DNA of 64,000 nucleotides. Source: an uncultured Collinsella sp. Lineage in GTDB: Bacteria > Actinomycetota > Coriobacteriia > Coriobacteriales > Coriobacteriaceae. The stretch covers positions 62,001-126,000 of the forward strand of contig CAAGEH010000006.1 of assembly GCA_900768795.1 (NCBI GenBank), in the 5' to 3' direction. The position numbers and the translations under genes are program-made. The first letter of the stretch is position 1. The number at the start of each line of letters is the position of its first letter. Below the pieces are notes generated by a model that was given only the letters and a program-made list of their open reading frames with translations, was not told the DNA's origin and did no database searches. Of this stretch, positions 9,156 to 20,353 are shown one piece after another.

Positions 9156-9340
9156 CGGTTTCCTTTAAATCAAATGAATCAAACATGCAGCTAAGCAACG
9201 GTTTGAATGATAGCACAGGTCATTTCACGGCCTCGAGCGCGAAGACGGACGATAACGACGCTACCTGCCAGATTACCCAAGCGAACTCACGGTCTGTAGA
9301 AAATATATCAACCCATTGCGCAGCATTGGAATCATGCTGG

Positions 9341-9378
9341 TCAAACAAAAGAGTGGCGCCCCGCAGGGCACCACTCTA
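9341..9378 (-). terminator. Rho-independent terminator after ldh
   Basis: Read on the minus strand, AGAGTGGTGCCC and its near-perfect partner (9350-9377) form a 12-bp stem with a CGGG-type loop followed by TTTTGTTTG. It lies about 40 bp after the ldh stop. Confidence 0.85.
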
Positions 9379-9415
9379 TCTCTAGCGAAATAAAAGAAGC
9401 GAAGGCTATCAAATA

Positions 9416-10366
9416 CTAGCAGCTGAAATCAACGGAATCGATGATCTTCTTGAGGGCAGCGGAACTCCTGAGCAGTTCCTCTTCCTCCGCCTCGTCCAGC
9501 GGCACAGGCACGCGGCAGATCACGCCGTCGCGACCGATGACCGTCGGCAGCGAAATCGCGAGGTCGGAAAGACCGTACTCGCCGACCATCAGTGAAGAAA
9601 CGGGCAACACGGTCTGCTCGTCGCGCATGACAGCCGTGCAGATGCGACGCACAGCCATTGCGACGCCGTAGTACGTAGCGTGCTTCTTCTCGATGATGGT
9701 ATACGCGGAGTTCTTGACATCCTCGGCGATGCGCTTCTCTGTGGACTCATGCTCGAGATGACCGTGAAGCTCGCAGAACGTGTTCAGCGGCACACCGGCG
9801 ACCTGGGCGCTCGACCATGCCACGAACTCGGAATCGCCATGCTCGCCCATAACGTACGCCTGGACATCGCGAGGGTCGACCTCGACGTGGGCGCCGAGCA
9901 TCTGCTGCAGACGACCGGTGTCGAGCACGGTACCGGAGCCAATAACATGGCCCTCGGGTAGGCCGGACATCTTGATGGCGGCATACGTCAGCACGTCAAC
10001 GGGGTTCGAGACGATGAGAAGAATACCGTCGAAACCCGACTTCTTAATCTCGGGAATAATCGACTTGAAAATCTTGACGTTCTTGTTGACGAGGTCTAGG
10101 CGCGTCTCGCCCGGCTTTTGGGCGGCACCAGCGGTAACGACGACCATCGCGGCATCGGACACATCGGAATAATCGCCTGCATAAATCTTCATCGGCTCGG
10201 CAAACGCCATACCGTGTGCGATATCGAGCGCCTCGCCCTCGGCACGGTTCTTGTCGACGTCGATCAAAACCATCTCGGAGAACAGGCCGCTCTGCATAAG
10301 CGCGAACGCAGAAGAGCTGCCGACGAAACCACATCCTACAATAGCGACCTTCTTCTCGTTAACCAT
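9416..10366 (-). CDS. ldh: L-lactate dehydrogenase
   Basis: Reduces pyruvate to L-lactate while regenerating NAD+ in fermentation. The 316-aa protein has the Rossmann loop GCGFVG (11-16), the substrate loop AAQKPGETRLDL with Q83, which distinguishes lactate from malate dehydrogenases, and R89, and the catalytic MGEHGDSEF with H175. GGGAG precedes the ATG. Monocistronic with its own terminator. A short acidic DEAEEEELL tract lies near the C-terminus. Confidence 0.95.
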   Translation of the reverse strand: MVNEKKVAIVGCGFVGSSSAFALMQSGLFSEMVLIDVDKNRAEGEALDIAHGMAFAEPMKIYAGDYSDVSDAAMVVVTAGAAQKPGETRLDLVNKNVKIFKSIIPEIKKSGFDGILLIVSNPVDVLTYAAIKMSGLPEGHVIGSGTVLDTGRLQQMLGAHVEVDPRDVQAYVMGEHGDSEFVAWSSAQVAGVPLNTFCELHGHLEHESTEKRIAEDVKNSAYTIIEKKHATYYGVAMAVRRICTAVMRDEQTVLPVSSLMVGEYGLSDLAISLPTVIGRDGVICRVPVPLDEAEEEELLRSSAALKKIIDSVDFSC

Positions 10367-10565
10367 TACAAACTCCCATCTCTCTCCACAAACAAACCGC
10401 CCAGGGCGACCCGAGCGGCTTGCTGTAATCCCAATAGATCAAATCGGGACTTTGATTATGTTCCTATTGCAGCCAAATATCGACCGTTTACCGAAATTGT
10501 TTGCAGAATTCGTATAATAACTGCACGAAATCGGTTTCGAGCTATTGACTCACGAAAACGAATCC

Positions 10566-11729
10566 CTAATACAGGCCCGCTTCGCGAATAGCCTCGACAG
10601 CCAGAGCGATCTGATCGGGCGGCAGCACCAGCGCCATGCGCACATGCCCCTCCCCCGAGGGACCAAAACTCGCACCCGGAGTCACGACAACGCCCGCCTT
10701 CTCCATAAGCTCCTCGCAGAATGCCATGGAATCGGTACGGCCGCCCGGAAGCTTAGCCCACACGAACATGGAGCCATGCGCGTTGGGACGCTCCCAGCCG
10801 ATACTCTCGAGACCGTCGCACAGCGCATCGCGACGCTCCTGATACTTGAGACGCTGGCTCTCGACTTCGTCGAGCGAGCCGGTAAGGCAAGCGATCGCCG
10901 CCTTTTGGATGGGAAGGAACATGCCGAAATCGATCTGGCTGCGCAGCTTGGTAAACGCCGCGACCACATCTTTGCGCCCGACGATGAAACCGACGCGCGC
11001 GCCGGTGACGTTAAAGGATTTGGAGAGCGAGAAGAATTCAACGCCCACCTCGAGCGCACCCGGGTACTGCAGGAACGACCCGCCGCGCGGCCCGTCGAAA
11101 ACGATGTCCGAGTATGCGTTGTCGTGCACGATGATCAGGTCGTGTTCGCGCGCGAAAGCAATGATCTCCTCGTAGACCTGCGCCGTGCCCACGCTACCGA
11201 CCGGATTTGCGGGCAGGCTCACAATCATGTATTTGGCGCGATCGGCGAGGTCGGGATCGATGTCGGCGACATAGGGCAGATAATCGTGTTCAGCAACCAG
11301 CGGGTAATACTCGAGTTTGGCATCGGCGATCTTGGCACCCGCCTCGAAAACGGGGTAGCACGGGTCGGGCACGATGACCGTGTCGCCCGGGTCGAGGAGC
11401 GCGAGGCCCAGGTGCCCCACACCCTCTTGAGTGCCGTTGCAGCTCTGGACCATGTCGGGGGTGATGCCCGAAACGCCAAAACGGCGTTCGTAGTAATCGC
11501 ATACAGCCTGCTTGAGTTCAGGAAGATCACGTAGCGAATACTTCCACATCTCGGGGTCCTGTGCGGCATCCGTCAGAGCCTTGACCACATGGTCGTAGGG
11601 CTTGAAGTCGGGCGTGCCGACGCTCATGTTGTAGATGGTGCGCCCCTGGGCTTTGAGCTTGAGGAGCTTTTCGTTGAGCGAGGCAAAGACCTCGTTGCCA
11701 AAACGATCCAAACGCTTGGATGTCTGCAT
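10566..11729 (-). CDS. PLP-dependent class I/II aminotransferase, candidate (acetyl-)diaminopimelate aminotransferase
   Basis: A 387-aa fold-I aminotransferase: YNMSVGTPDFKPYDHV near 33-48, SCNGTQEGV near 96-104, HDNAYSDIVFD (202-212) for PLP ring contacts and SLSKSFNVTGARVGF with the PLP lysine K237. The overall pattern resembles LL-DAP aminotransferases and the PatA/DapX group. The window already encodes DapA, DapB, DapH and a DAP deacetylase but no other aminotransferase for the step between them, so N-acetyl-LL-2,6-diaminopimelate transamination is the favoured role. It lies 5 kb from the dap operon; alanine or aspartate aminotransferase activity cannot be excluded. Confidence 0.85.
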   Translation of the reverse strand: MQTSKRLDRFGNEVFASLNEKLLKLKAQGRTIYNMSVGTPDFKPYDHVVKALTDAAQDPEMWKYSLRDLPELKQAVCDYYERRFGVSGITPDMVQSCNGTQEGVGHLGLALLDPGDTVIVPDPCYPVFEAGAKIADAKLEYYPLVAEHDYLPYVADIDPDLADRAKYMIVSLPANPVGSVGTAQVYEEIIAFAREHDLIIVHDNAYSDIVFDGPRGGSFLQYPGALEVGVEFFSLSKSFNVTGARVGFIVGRKDVVAAFTKLRSQIDFGMFLPIQKAAIACLTGSLDEVESQRLKYQERRDALCDGLESIGWERPNAHGSMFVWAKLPGGRTDSMAFCEELMEKAGVVVTPGASFGPSGEGHVRMALVLPPDQIALAVEAIREAGLY

Positions 11730-11986
11730 GCGTCCGCCTTTCGATGAACAAGCGCGACGCCCCGACGGGAACGCCGCGCGAATTAAACGCGATTAACCGA
11801 TTGTTTAAAAGTGTAACGCCCAATTGCATAGCGTGGGTTCAATTTGGGCGAACAGCTTCGTTCGGCAGGGCTAAAAACGTCCGTCTCGGTTTATCCGCAG
11901 AAGATACTTCGACAGACAACTCCGATCGCAGCCCCGATTAAAAAAACCGGAAGCGCGCTCAGATACGCAGGACGAAAACGCAGACG

Positions 11987-13978
11987 CTATTCCCCCGCCG
12001 GGGCGAGCGCGTCGATCTCGGCAAGCCAGAGCCTCGAGCTCGCGTCGCTCGGCATGCGCCAATCACCGCGCGGGCTGAGCGTGACGGAGCCCACCTTGGG
12101 ACCGTCGGGCAGGCAACTGCGCTTGAACTGCTGGGCGAAGAAGCGACGGTAGAACGTACGCAGCCACGTGTGGATGGTTGCCTCGTCGTAGACACCCTCA
12201 AAGCTCTTGAGCGCCATGCGGTAGATCTTGCCCGGCTCAAAGCCAAAGCGCAGCAGGTAATAGAGGAAGTAGTCGTGCAGCTCGTACGGACCCACCAGAT
12301 CCTCGGTTTTCTGAGCGATCTCGCCATCGCCCGTCGGCGGCAAAAGCTCGGGCGACACCGGCGTGTCGAGAATATCGAGCAGTGTGGCGGCGATGCGGCC
12401 GCCAAAGACATCGGCCGCATAGCGCACCAGATGGCGCACGAGCGTCTTGGGCACGCTCGCGTTGACGGCATACATGCTCATATGGTCACCGTTGTAGGTG
12501 GCCCAGCCGAGCGCCAGCTCACTGAGGTCGCCCGTGCCGATGACAAAGCCGCCGGCCTGGTTGGCGAGATCCATGAGAATCTGCGTGCGCTCGCGCGCCT
12601 GACTGTTCTCGTAGGTCACGTCCTGGACTGCCGGATCATGCTCGATATCCTTGAAGTGCTGCTCCACGGCCGCATGAATCGAGACTTCGCGGAAGCTCAC
12701 GCCCAAGTCGCGGGCGAGCGACTCGGCATTGGACTTGGTGCGGTGCGTGGTGCCGAAGCCGGGCATGGACACGGCCGTAATACCGGTACGCGGCAGGCCC
12801 AAGGCGTCGAACGCACGCACGGTCACAAGCAGCGCCAGCGTGGAATCGAGACCACCGGAAAGGCCGATGACGGCCGCCTTGGTGCCCGTATGCGCCAAGC
12901 GGGTCTTGAGGCCCGCGGTCTGCAGGTCGAGGATGGTCTCGCAGCGCTCAGCCAGGTCACCGTGGTCTGCCGGCACAAAGGGCGCGCGCGGGAAGACGCG
13001 GTCGATGTCGCAGGCATCGCGCAGGGCGGGTTCTTCTACGAGCGTGCCCTCAAACGAAAACTCAACGGTCGTGGCCTCCGGCGCTTCATCCGGGCGCGTC
13101 CACGTCGTCGAGCGGCGACGCTCGGCCACCAGACGATCGAGGTCAACGTCGGCCACCGCCATATCGCAGGTGAGGAGCTTGGTCGCAGCGAGCTTAGAGC
13201 CGTTTTCGTAGACGAGGTTCTCCCCCGCAAAGACCATGTCAGTCGTGGATTCGCCCTCGCTCGCGTCCGCATAGGCATAGGCGCAGTACAGACGTGCGCT
13301 CTGGTTGGAAATGAGGCTGCGGCGATAGTCAGCCTTGCCGATGATCTCGTCCGAAGCCGACGGATTGAGGATCACCGTAGCGCCGGCAAGCGACATCTCG
13401 GTCGAAGGGGGCGCCGGCACCCACAGGTCCTCGCAAACCTCCACGCCAAGCACCATGTCCTCGGCACCCTCGTCACAGCAGCGGTAGACAAGCCCCGAAC
13501 CAAGCGGCACCGGACCCTGGCCGGCAAATTCAACCCACATGGGATCGGCGGGCGCCGGAGCAAACCAGCGGCGCTCATAGAACTCACCATAGTTGGGCAG
13601 ATACTTCTTGGCCGTGAGGCCCAAAAGCTCGCCCGCGCAGCACACCGCCGCGCAGTTGTAGATGTTCTCAGCTGCCGCAACGGGCAGACCGACCGTAAAG
13701 ACGATCGGCAGCTCGCGAGTCTCATCGAGGATGCGCACAAGCGCCGCCTCGCAAGCATGCAGCAACGTGCGGTTATGGAAGAGATCGGCGACCGTGTAAC
13801 CCGTCAGGTTGAGCTCGGGCAACACAAGGGCACGGACACCGCGCGCGGCGGCATCATGAACGGCCGCCAGCACCGCCTCGGCATTGCCCTCGACATCGGC
13901 CACGCGAATCCGCGGCGACGCCGCCGCTACGCGCAGGAAGCCGTCGTCTTGATTCAAAAAGCATCGGCAGTCGTTCAT
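11987..13978 (-). CDS. nadE: Glutamine-dependent NAD+ synthetase
   Basis: Amidates nicotinic acid adenine dinucleotide with ATP, drawing ammonia from glutamine. The 663-aa product joins an N-terminal nitrilase-type glutaminase (catalytic Glu in LVLPELNLTG, E55; Lys in TAKKYLPNYGEFYERRW; Cys in GVEVCEDLWVP) to a C-terminal synthetase with the PP-loop GLSGGLDSTLAL and GTGDLSELALGWATY. The frame is open upstream to 14215, but the ATG at 13978 follows GGAG by six bases and begins the conserved domain, so it is the start. Single gene, divergent from the ABC exporter at 14240. Confidence 0.95.
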   Translation of the reverse strand: MNDCRCFLNQDDGFLRVAAASPRIRVADVEGNAEAVLAAVHDAAARGVRALVLPELNLTGYTVADLFHNRTLLHACEAALVRILDETRELPIVFTVGLPVAAAENIYNCAAVCCAGELLGLTAKKYLPNYGEFYERRWFAPAPADPMWVEFAGQGPVPLGSGLVYRCCDEGAEDMVLGVEVCEDLWVPAPPSTEMSLAGATVILNPSASDEIIGKADYRRSLISNQSARLYCAYAYADASEGESTTDMVFAGENLVYENGSKLAATKLLTCDMAVADVDLDRLVAERRRSTTWTRPDEAPEATTVEFSFEGTLVEEPALRDACDIDRVFPRAPFVPADHGDLAERCETILDLQTAGLKTRLAHTGTKAAVIGLSGGLDSTLALLVTVRAFDALGLPRTGITAVSMPGFGTTHRTKSNAESLARDLGVSFREVSIHAAVEQHFKDIEHDPAVQDVTYENSQARERTQILMDLANQAGGFVIGTGDLSELALGWATYNGDHMSMYAVNASVPKTLVRHLVRYAADVFGGRIAATLLDILDTPVSPELLPPTGDGEIAQKTEDLVGPYELHDYFLYYLLRFGFEPGKIYRMALKSFEGVYDEATIHTWLRTFYRRFFAQQFKRSCLPDGPKVGSVTLSPRGDWRMPSDASSRLWLAEIDALAPAGE

Positions 13979-14239
13979 GCAAAACTCCGTTCGTATCGAT
14001 TGACAGTGAAACGAGATCTGATCGATAAGGAAGAATGCTTTCCATTTTCCGCTGCCCAGTTTAGCATCGCGCCCCGCTCCCCTGCGTCTGCATCGAAGTG
14101 ATACGATGGTTGCCATATTTAACCCGCTCCCAGGATTGGACCGTCCATTGTAATGCTCCGCTAGACAACACCGACGGCGTCGCGACCAATACCGCGCTGC
14201 CGCGCCATCATACAAATCTAGTTTTCTAGGAGCACATCC

Positions 14240-15607
14240 ATGCCTATAGCAATCTGCCTTGTGGCGATTTTCGCCCAGCAGGCGATGGTGGCACTCACCA
14301 CCGTCGCCATCGCGCAGTCAGCCGCCATCTTGACAGGCGGCGGAGACCCGCTGCCCCAGCTCACCGTCTTCTGCGTCCTCCTGTTGGCCGGGAATCTACC
14401 CGACATCCTTATCGACCTAGAGCGCGAACGTTCCAAATACTGGCTTCTCGATAGAGCTATCCTGCGTTCCTCAAGCGCCGATTACGGAGCGACGGGCACA
14501 TACTTCAACAAGCGGATCCGACAAGAAAAAGAACCCTATATCGACACGGAGCTGTGGATAACGATTTCCGACAACGTCGCCTATGCGGCAGACCTCTTCG
14601 CAACGCTGGCGAATATCGTCCTCAACACGGCGGCCGTGGCAAGCGTTCTCGACGCTTCGTTTGCCATCGCACTCGGTGTCGCGGGAATCATCTCGCTCGC
14701 ATCATCCGGCCTTTCGTTCTCCCTTATTGGAAGCAAAACAAAACGCGCACAGTCCGCTCGTGCAAAGTTGTTCTCCGCAATCCGACACTGCATCCCCAAC
14801 ACCTGGATTGGAAACGCCCGGAACTTCCGAGACTGGAAGGAACATTTTAACGAAACCCACAGCGATTCCATGCGAGCCCAATCCACGCTCTCGCTTACGC
14901 GATGCAGCCTGACATCCCTCACGGCGATTATGAGCGCCGTTCCCTTTATCGCAGCAACCATGGGCTATGCAACGGCGCACGTCAGCGACCTTCCCGCGAT
15001 GACGGCGCTCATAGCCGTGCTGCCCCGCCAGGTCTCGATACTCCAATACATGAATATCGTCGTCGCCTATGCTGCGCAGCTCTCCGAGAGAATCGCCCGA
15101 ACCAGACTCGTATACAGCAATCTCGTTCTGACGCCCGAGGAACGAAACACCGGCGGCTCCATCAGATGGAACGAAATGCAACTATGCCCAGAAGGTGGAT
15201 CCACAACAGCGACCCATCCCAACAGCATCGCTGACATCGAAGCGTCTACGCATGATTTCTCCAATGGGCGCATAACGATTCGCGGAACAAATGGCTGCGG
15301 CAAGAGCACCTTGCTCGCCCACCTGAAAGAGACGCTTGGGGACCGAGCGTACCTGCTCCCCGCGAATCCGGCACTCTTCTTTCCTAAGCTCAGCGGCAAG
15401 GAGGCCTCGAGCGGACAGACTGTATCCCGCATCCTCGACCTTATCGAAGCAGATTATCTCGATGACGGCGTCAGCGTGGTCCTTCTCGATGAATGGGACG
15501 CAAATCTCGACGAGAAGATGCGCGACCACCATGACAAAAAGCTGGATGAGTTGGCCCATCGCAAGTGCATCATCGAAGTGCTCCATAACAAACATGGTCG
15601 GGAGTAG
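14240..15607 (+). CDS. Compact ABC exporter (membrane domain fused to a short ATPase)
   Basis: 455 aa starting 8 bp after AGGAG. The first 290 residues hold about six hydrophobic segments (near 2-30, 40-58, 112-136, 140-164, 223-245, 252-282) like a type IV exporter half-transporter. The ATPase is unusually short, about 125 residues: Walker A GTNGCGKST (349-357), signature ASSGQ (389-393), Walker B VVLLDE (413-418), D-loop NLD and H-loop H449. The Q-loop position reads LLPANP with no clear Gln, and there is no obvious A-loop Tyr. It probably dimerises to export a peptide or lipid. No substrate gene is next to it. The 160 bp after the stop show no clear terminator. Confidence 0.75.
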   Translation: MPIAICLVAIFAQQAMVALTTVAIAQSAAILTGGGDPLPQLTVFCVLLLAGNLPDILIDLERERSKYWLLDRAILRSSSADYGATGTYFNKRIRQEKEPYIDTELWITISDNVAYAADLFATLANIVLNTAAVASVLDASFAIALGVAGIISLASSGLSFSLIGSKTKRAQSARAKLFSAIRHCIPNTWIGNARNFRDWKEHFNETHSDSMRAQSTLSLTRCSLTSLTAIMSAVPFIAATMGYATAHVSDLPAMTALIAVLPRQVSILQYMNIVVAYAAQLSERIARTRLVYSNLVLTPEERNTGGSIRWNEMQLCPEGGSTTATHPNSIADIEASTHDFSNGRITIRGTNGCGKSTLLAHLKETLGDRAYLLPANPALFFPKLSGKEASSGQTVSRILDLIEADYLDDGVSVVLLDEWDANLDEKMRDHHDKKLDELAHRKCIIEVLHNKHGRE

Positions 15608-15769
15608 TCTGTTTTCGTTTGCCTCGCCGTACATAGCATGGGTTTCTCGCGGGATTTGATTGATGAGTTGATGTTGGTCGGTCGCGCAACACGTTCGTTC
15701 CACATCGTCTGGGTACCCTAGGTGGCGAAGATGAAACGTAGCACTCAAACGAACCGGGAGGATACCGAG

Positions 15770-16738
15770 ATGCCTTCTGAATATACCGACGCACCGCGCA
15801 CCCGCGTCATGACACCAGCCGCGCTCAACAACGGCGTTCATGAGAATCAATCCATCGGCCAGACCATGGCTATCGCCCCCAAGAAAAAGCTCTTCGACGA
15901 TCTGTCCATCCCCCAGATCATCGCCGGTGCCGCAGCGGCGGCCACCTCCGCCGCCCTCGCGTCGAAGATCGGCATCGTGGGTTCTGTCATCGGTGCGGCG
16001 GTGAGCTCCGTCGTCACCGTCGTGTCCTCGCAGGTCTACCGTCACTTTATCTCCGCCGGTGCCGAGGCCATCAAGTCGAACCACGCCGAGGAGGACTACC
16101 CCGCCGGCGCCTATGCCCCGGTCGACGCAGACGAGACGGCGCGTATCATCGGCGACGATGGCGCCACCACGCAGATGGATGCCGCGGGTCGTCCCACGAC
16201 CGCCCGCGTGGCCCCAAGCAAACTCCAGGCAAAGGCGGCGGCCGAGCGCAGCCAGACGCAGAAGAGGGTCATCCTGTTCTCCGTCGCGATCGCCGTCGCG
16301 GCCGTGGCCATCTGCACCGGTGCCATCCTCATCAGCACCGCCGGCCAGGGCATCGGCGAGCGTCCGGCATCGGTCCTGAGCTCAACGGACGAGAAGAACA
16401 CCGATACCGACCAGACGGATGCCACGCAGGACAACAGTCAGCAGACGCCTACAAACAACGGCGACGGCAACGCGCAGAGCAGCGACCAGTCCGGCCAGAG
16501 TGGCACGGCAAGTTCCGGCACAGCCAACGATAGCGGCCAGAGCGGTCAGCAGAGCGGCAATTCCAGCAGCACCGACAGCGGCCAGGGCGATTCGAGCAAC
16601 CAGCAGGGCGGACAGCAGGACAGCAGCCAATCCGGCACTGATTCCGGCACCGGCACCGACAGCTCGAACGGCAACGCGCAGAGCAGCACCTCGCGGGGAG
16701 ACAGCTCGAGCCAGGCCACGACAACCTCGGGCAATTAA
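15770..16738 (+). CDS. Membrane protein with Ser/Gly/Gln-rich tail
   Basis: 322 aa, unrecognised. The start at 15770 is chosen because GGGAGGA lies 6 bp ahead; a GTG at 15722 in the same frame has no such site. Residues about 45-95 form a glycine/alanine/valine-rich hydrophobic stretch; a clear transmembrane helix follows near 163-188 (VILFSVAIAVAAVAICTGAI). The remaining 120 residues are low-complexity Ser, Gly, Gln, Asp, Asn and Thr and are probably outside the cell. There is no signal peptide or sortase motif. A strong terminator follows. Confidence 0.7.
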   Translation: MPSEYTDAPRTRVMTPAALNNGVHENQSIGQTMAIAPKKKLFDDLSIPQIIAGAAAAATSAALASKIGIVGSVIGAAVSSVVTVVSSQVYRHFISAGAEAIKSNHAEEDYPAGAYAPVDADETARIIGDDGATTQMDAAGRPTTARVAPSKLQAKAAAERSQTQKRVILFSVAIAVAAVAICTGAILISTAGQGIGERPASVLSSTDEKNTDTDQTDATQDNSQQTPTNNGDGNAQSSDQSGQSGTASSGTANDSGQSGQQSGNSSSTDSGQGDSSNQQGGQQDSSQSGTDSGTGTDSSNGNAQSSTSRGDSSSQATTTSGN

Positions 16739-16792
16739 CCTTCCGGCCGATCGTTGCACAGTCGGTCAATCCGCACACACGTTATACGTCTC

Positions 16793-16831
16793 GCGCCCCG
16801 CACGGCCCCGTCACCGTGCGGGGCGCTTTAC
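16793..16831 (+). terminator. Rho-independent terminator
   Basis: 13-bp perfect stem GCGCCCCGCACGG / CCGTGCGGGGCGC, 8-base loop, then TTTACTT. It ends the 15770-16738 transcript. Confidence 0.85.
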
Positions 16832-16900
16832 TTGCGCGCCGCCGGTTTAAGCACTCACCCCAGATGGTAAGATTCTCTTTTAAACATGAAGGAGATTGCC

Positions 16901-18268
16901 ATGAGCAAACAAATAGCGACGCCCTCGCTCTCGCAGGGTAACCACGTATATCTTTATCGCCTGCTACGCGATGCGATCGGCTGCGGCAAGCAGACGTTCA
17001 TGACGCAGGTCGAAGAGGCGCTCGTCGCCGGCGATATGGCCGCGGCCGACCTGGGCTTCGAGTCCACGCGCGAGTTGCTCGAGGAGCTCGATGACTGTGT
17101 CAAGCTGACCGTCTTCAAGGGCGGACGTATCTATGCCACCGTCATCGCCAACGAGCAGTGGAACGCGGCGCTTGCCAAGGCCGATGAGCTCAAGCAGAAG
17201 GACGCCGGCAAAAAGCAGAAATCCTGGAAGAAAAAGAAGGGCGACAAGGCGATCAAGGCCGTACGCCCCAAGCACGTCAAGCGCCCGGAGCCGGAGCCTG
17301 AGCTTGAACCCGTGCCTGAACCGTCGACCCAACCCGAAGCGAAAAACGAGGCCGAGCAGCCCGTCGATGCCGTAGCGGAGACCGTTATCGAAGTAGCGGC
17401 CGAAAGCCCTGAAGATGTTGCTGCCGAGACCATCAAGCTCATCAACAGCGATATTTTCAACGCCGAGGACGAGCCCGTCGAGGAGCCGACGGTCGATGTA
17501 GACGAAGACGTCGCCGACACCGAACCGGTCGTCGCACCCGAGACCCCGCAGCCCAAGATCTCCCTTACCGTGGTCTATGACCCCGAGCACGCCAACGCGG
17601 GCGTGACGACCCTCGAATCGACGCCCGCCGAGAACACCGTTGCGGAGGCAAAGGTCGACACAGTCGATGAAGACACCGAGGCAAACGCGGGTGCTGATAC
17701 GCCCGCCGAGAAGAGCTCAGTCAAGGTCGAGTCCGCCCCGAAGCCTCAGCCGGCTAAAACGGACGAACCCGACGTCAAACCGGAACCTCGACCCGCGCAT
17801 ACTGCCGTCCGCGAGCCCAAGGAAACACCGGAGGCCAAACCTCAGCCCAAACCGGCTCCCAAGCCCCAACCGAAACCGAGACCGACCCCTGAGCCGGTAC
17901 CCGTCCATGAGCCTGCTGAGAGCCCGAAGCCCACGCCCACGCCCGCCACGACACCCATCCCCGAGCTCCCGAAGATTCCCGAGGACTACCCCATCGACTT
18001 TGCGCTCGAGGTCTTCTGCCCCGGCCCGCTCTTGCACGAACTTTCAACATATCTTCCCTACGGGGCCGATGCGCTCGGTATCGCCGGCGAATACTACTGG
18101 ATCGCCCGCGAGCGCGGCACCATCCAAGCAAGCCGCAACCGTGCCACCTTCCCCCTGCGCTATACGCAAGACGGCAAGCGGCACGAGGTCGAGATTCGCA
18201 TCCGCCGAAACACCAGCGGCCCCGGTGCCACCTGGGCCATCGACAAGATCGAAACCCCTGCCAAGTAA
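16901..18268 (+). CDS. Hypothetical protein: winged-helix-like N-terminus, long Pro/Glu/Lys linker, conserved C-terminal domain
   Basis: 455 aa from the ATG at 16901, which has GAAGGAG 7 bp upstream. Residues 1-90 read like a small winged-helix or LOTUS-type module (YLYRLLRDAIGCGKQTFMTQVEEAL...LGFESTRELLEELDDCVKLTVFKGGRIYATV). A Lys-rich patch (about 107-125) follows, then some 230 residues dominated by Pro, Glu, Lys, Ala and Asp. The last 100 residues are ordered again (IDFALEVFCPGPLLHELSTYLPYGADALGIAGEYYWIARERGT). No signal or membrane segment. It could bind nucleic acid and act as a scaffold; the function is unknown. Confidence 0.7.
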   Translation: MSKQIATPSLSQGNHVYLYRLLRDAIGCGKQTFMTQVEEALVAGDMAAADLGFESTRELLEELDDCVKLTVFKGGRIYATVIANEQWNAALAKADELKQKDAGKKQKSWKKKKGDKAIKAVRPKHVKRPEPEPELEPVPEPSTQPEAKNEAEQPVDAVAETVIEVAAESPEDVAAETIKLINSDIFNAEDEPVEEPTVDVDEDVADTEPVVAPETPQPKISLTVVYDPEHANAGVTTLESTPAENTVAEAKVDTVDEDTEANAGADTPAEKSSVKVESAPKPQPAKTDEPDVKPEPRPAHTAVREPKETPEAKPQPKPAPKPQPKPRPTPEPVPVHEPAESPKPTPTPATTPIPELPKIPEDYPIDFALEVFCPGPLLHELSTYLPYGADALGIAGEYYWIARERGTIQASRNRATFPLRYTQDGKRHEVEIRIRRNTSGPGATWAIDKIETPAK

Positions 18269-18269
18269 C

Positions 18270-18308
18270 AAAACGGGACGATAACCTCCGAGGTTATCGT
18301 CCCGTTTT
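18270..18308. terminator. Bidirectional terminator
   Basis: Perfect 18-bp stem AAAACGGGACGATAACCT / AGGTTATCGTCCCGTTTT with a 3-base loop. The A/T tails serve both the + strand gene ending at 18268 and ettA ending at 18330 on the minus strand. Confidence 0.9.
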
Positions 18309-18329
18309 CTATAGGTTATCGAATCCCGA

Positions 18330-20009
<1,680 letters not shown>

Positions 20010-20353
20010 GATCGCTCCGTTTTCTCATAGAAGAGGCACCGCGATGGCGTGCCTCGTTTGCGGATTTAGGTCATACGCTGCGTATTGTCGCATGCAGAGC
20101 ACGCAGCGCACCGCGCCATGGCATGCGCCTACCGAAAGACCACGGACGTTCTCGTGCGCGGCGGCGCCCCTCGAGCATCGCGGAAAGCCTGCCGGGGAGG
20201 CGGACGAAAGAGCGTTCTCGGGAGCAGCCTCGTGCATGTCTTGTTTCGATTCGGATGCGTTACCCGTGCGCAACGTCTACCCCGCCAAAGGGCCATATCA
20301 TCACATATCGAATAAAACTTGGCCTGAGCCATCGACCGCGCGGAGGCGCAACC
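20010..20353. other. Intergenic region between ettA and the HD-domain gene
   Basis: 344 bp between divergent genes. A GAGGCAC / GTGCCTC dyad lies at about 20031-20054, close to the ettA start. Open frames here have no ribosome binding site and no recognisable product. Promoters for both genes must lie here, but no confident -35/-10 pair was found. Confidence 0.4.

Noticed and set aside
12170..14101. 643-codon + strand open frame opposite nadE
   Set aside because: NadE motifs on the minus strand are complete; the opposite frame is a GC-driven shadow.
14980..15600. Bacteriocin structural gene near the compact ABC exporter
   Set aside because: Flanks were read for short leader-peptide ORFs with a double-glycine motif; none was found.
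15722..15769. GTG start 16 codons upstream for the Ser/Gly-rich membrane protein
   Set aside because: No ribosome binding site, whereas GGGAGGA is well placed for the ATG at 15770.
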